DNA of 18,528 nt from Scleroderma bovista (lineage: Eukaryota; Basidiomycota; Agaricomycetes; Boletales; Sclerodermataceae). Positions 18,452-18,528 of the stretch are shown here, piece by piece. Positions within the stretch are counted from its first letter, which is position 1. Every line of letters starts with the position of its first letter. Under the pieces are notes generated by a model. It was not told the DNA's origin. It made no database searches and saw only the letters and a program-made list of their open reading frames with translations. The position numbers and the translations under genes are program-made. The stretch covers positions 1 to 18,528 of the forward strand of contig JAYMGJ010000717.1 of assembly GCA_037178675.1 (NCBI GenBank), given 5' to 3'.

Positions 18452-18528
18452 AACAAATGTGTTAAACTATGGTACTACTAATGACATGCCGAGTAAGGAA
18501 CTAAGGTAAGTAGCACGGGTACCGGACC

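Noticed and set aside
18135..18480. Inverted pair TAGTAGTACC (about 18135) and GGTACTACTA (about 18471)
   Set aside because: Only 10 bp, low complexity, and no element structure between them; probably chance.

Overview
The window looks like nuclear DNA of a mushroom-forming fungus (Agaricomycetes). It holds multi-exon genes with 40-66 bp introns (GTRNGN donors, YAG or AAG acceptors), a mushroom-type TET/JBP dioxygenase, and several decayed mobile elements. I assigned no species. All family calls come from recognising motifs by eye; no search was run.

Layout. (1) 160-4910 is a TET/JBP-like 2-oxoglutarate/Fe(II) dioxygenase gene (+) and a divergent gene of unknown function (-). The two genes share a short intergenic promoter region. 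They are bordered by arrays of a degenerate 16-17 bp CGGCAC... repeat that switches strand inside the arrays, and near-identical pieces of array lie on both sides. This resembles a mobile or once-mobile cassette, although no transposase is visible in it. A second repeat family, built on TCCCA...GGGCAGGCCCT, fills 4007-4690. (2) 5345-8307 is a 5'-truncated, CpG-poor transposase-like gene whose exons can be rebuilt; it has at least one nonsense codon. About 2.3 copies of a ~139 bp tandem repeat follow it, each containing a hairpin. (3) 9019-10841 is an apparently intact seven-exon gene for a 512-residue protein of unknown function. It is CpG-rich and looks unlike the elements around it. (4) 11733-16493 is a tyrosine-recombinase (DIRS/Ngaro-type) retrotransposon with gag, zinc knuckles, reverse transcriptase, RNase H and tyrosine recombinase. 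Gag has a frameshift at a C9 run, pol has two in-frame stops and an altered catalytic motif (WVDN), but the recombinase is open and keeps its catalytic residues. (5) 17280-18375 is a C/A/G-rich degenerate array of CAC/GAC/ACC triplets.

Together the window shows a transposon-dense region with one ordinary-looking gene. The most interesting parts are the TET/JBP cassette with its CpG-containing flanking arrays, the divergent unknown partner gene, and the paired base change between hairpin repeats at 8326-8655.
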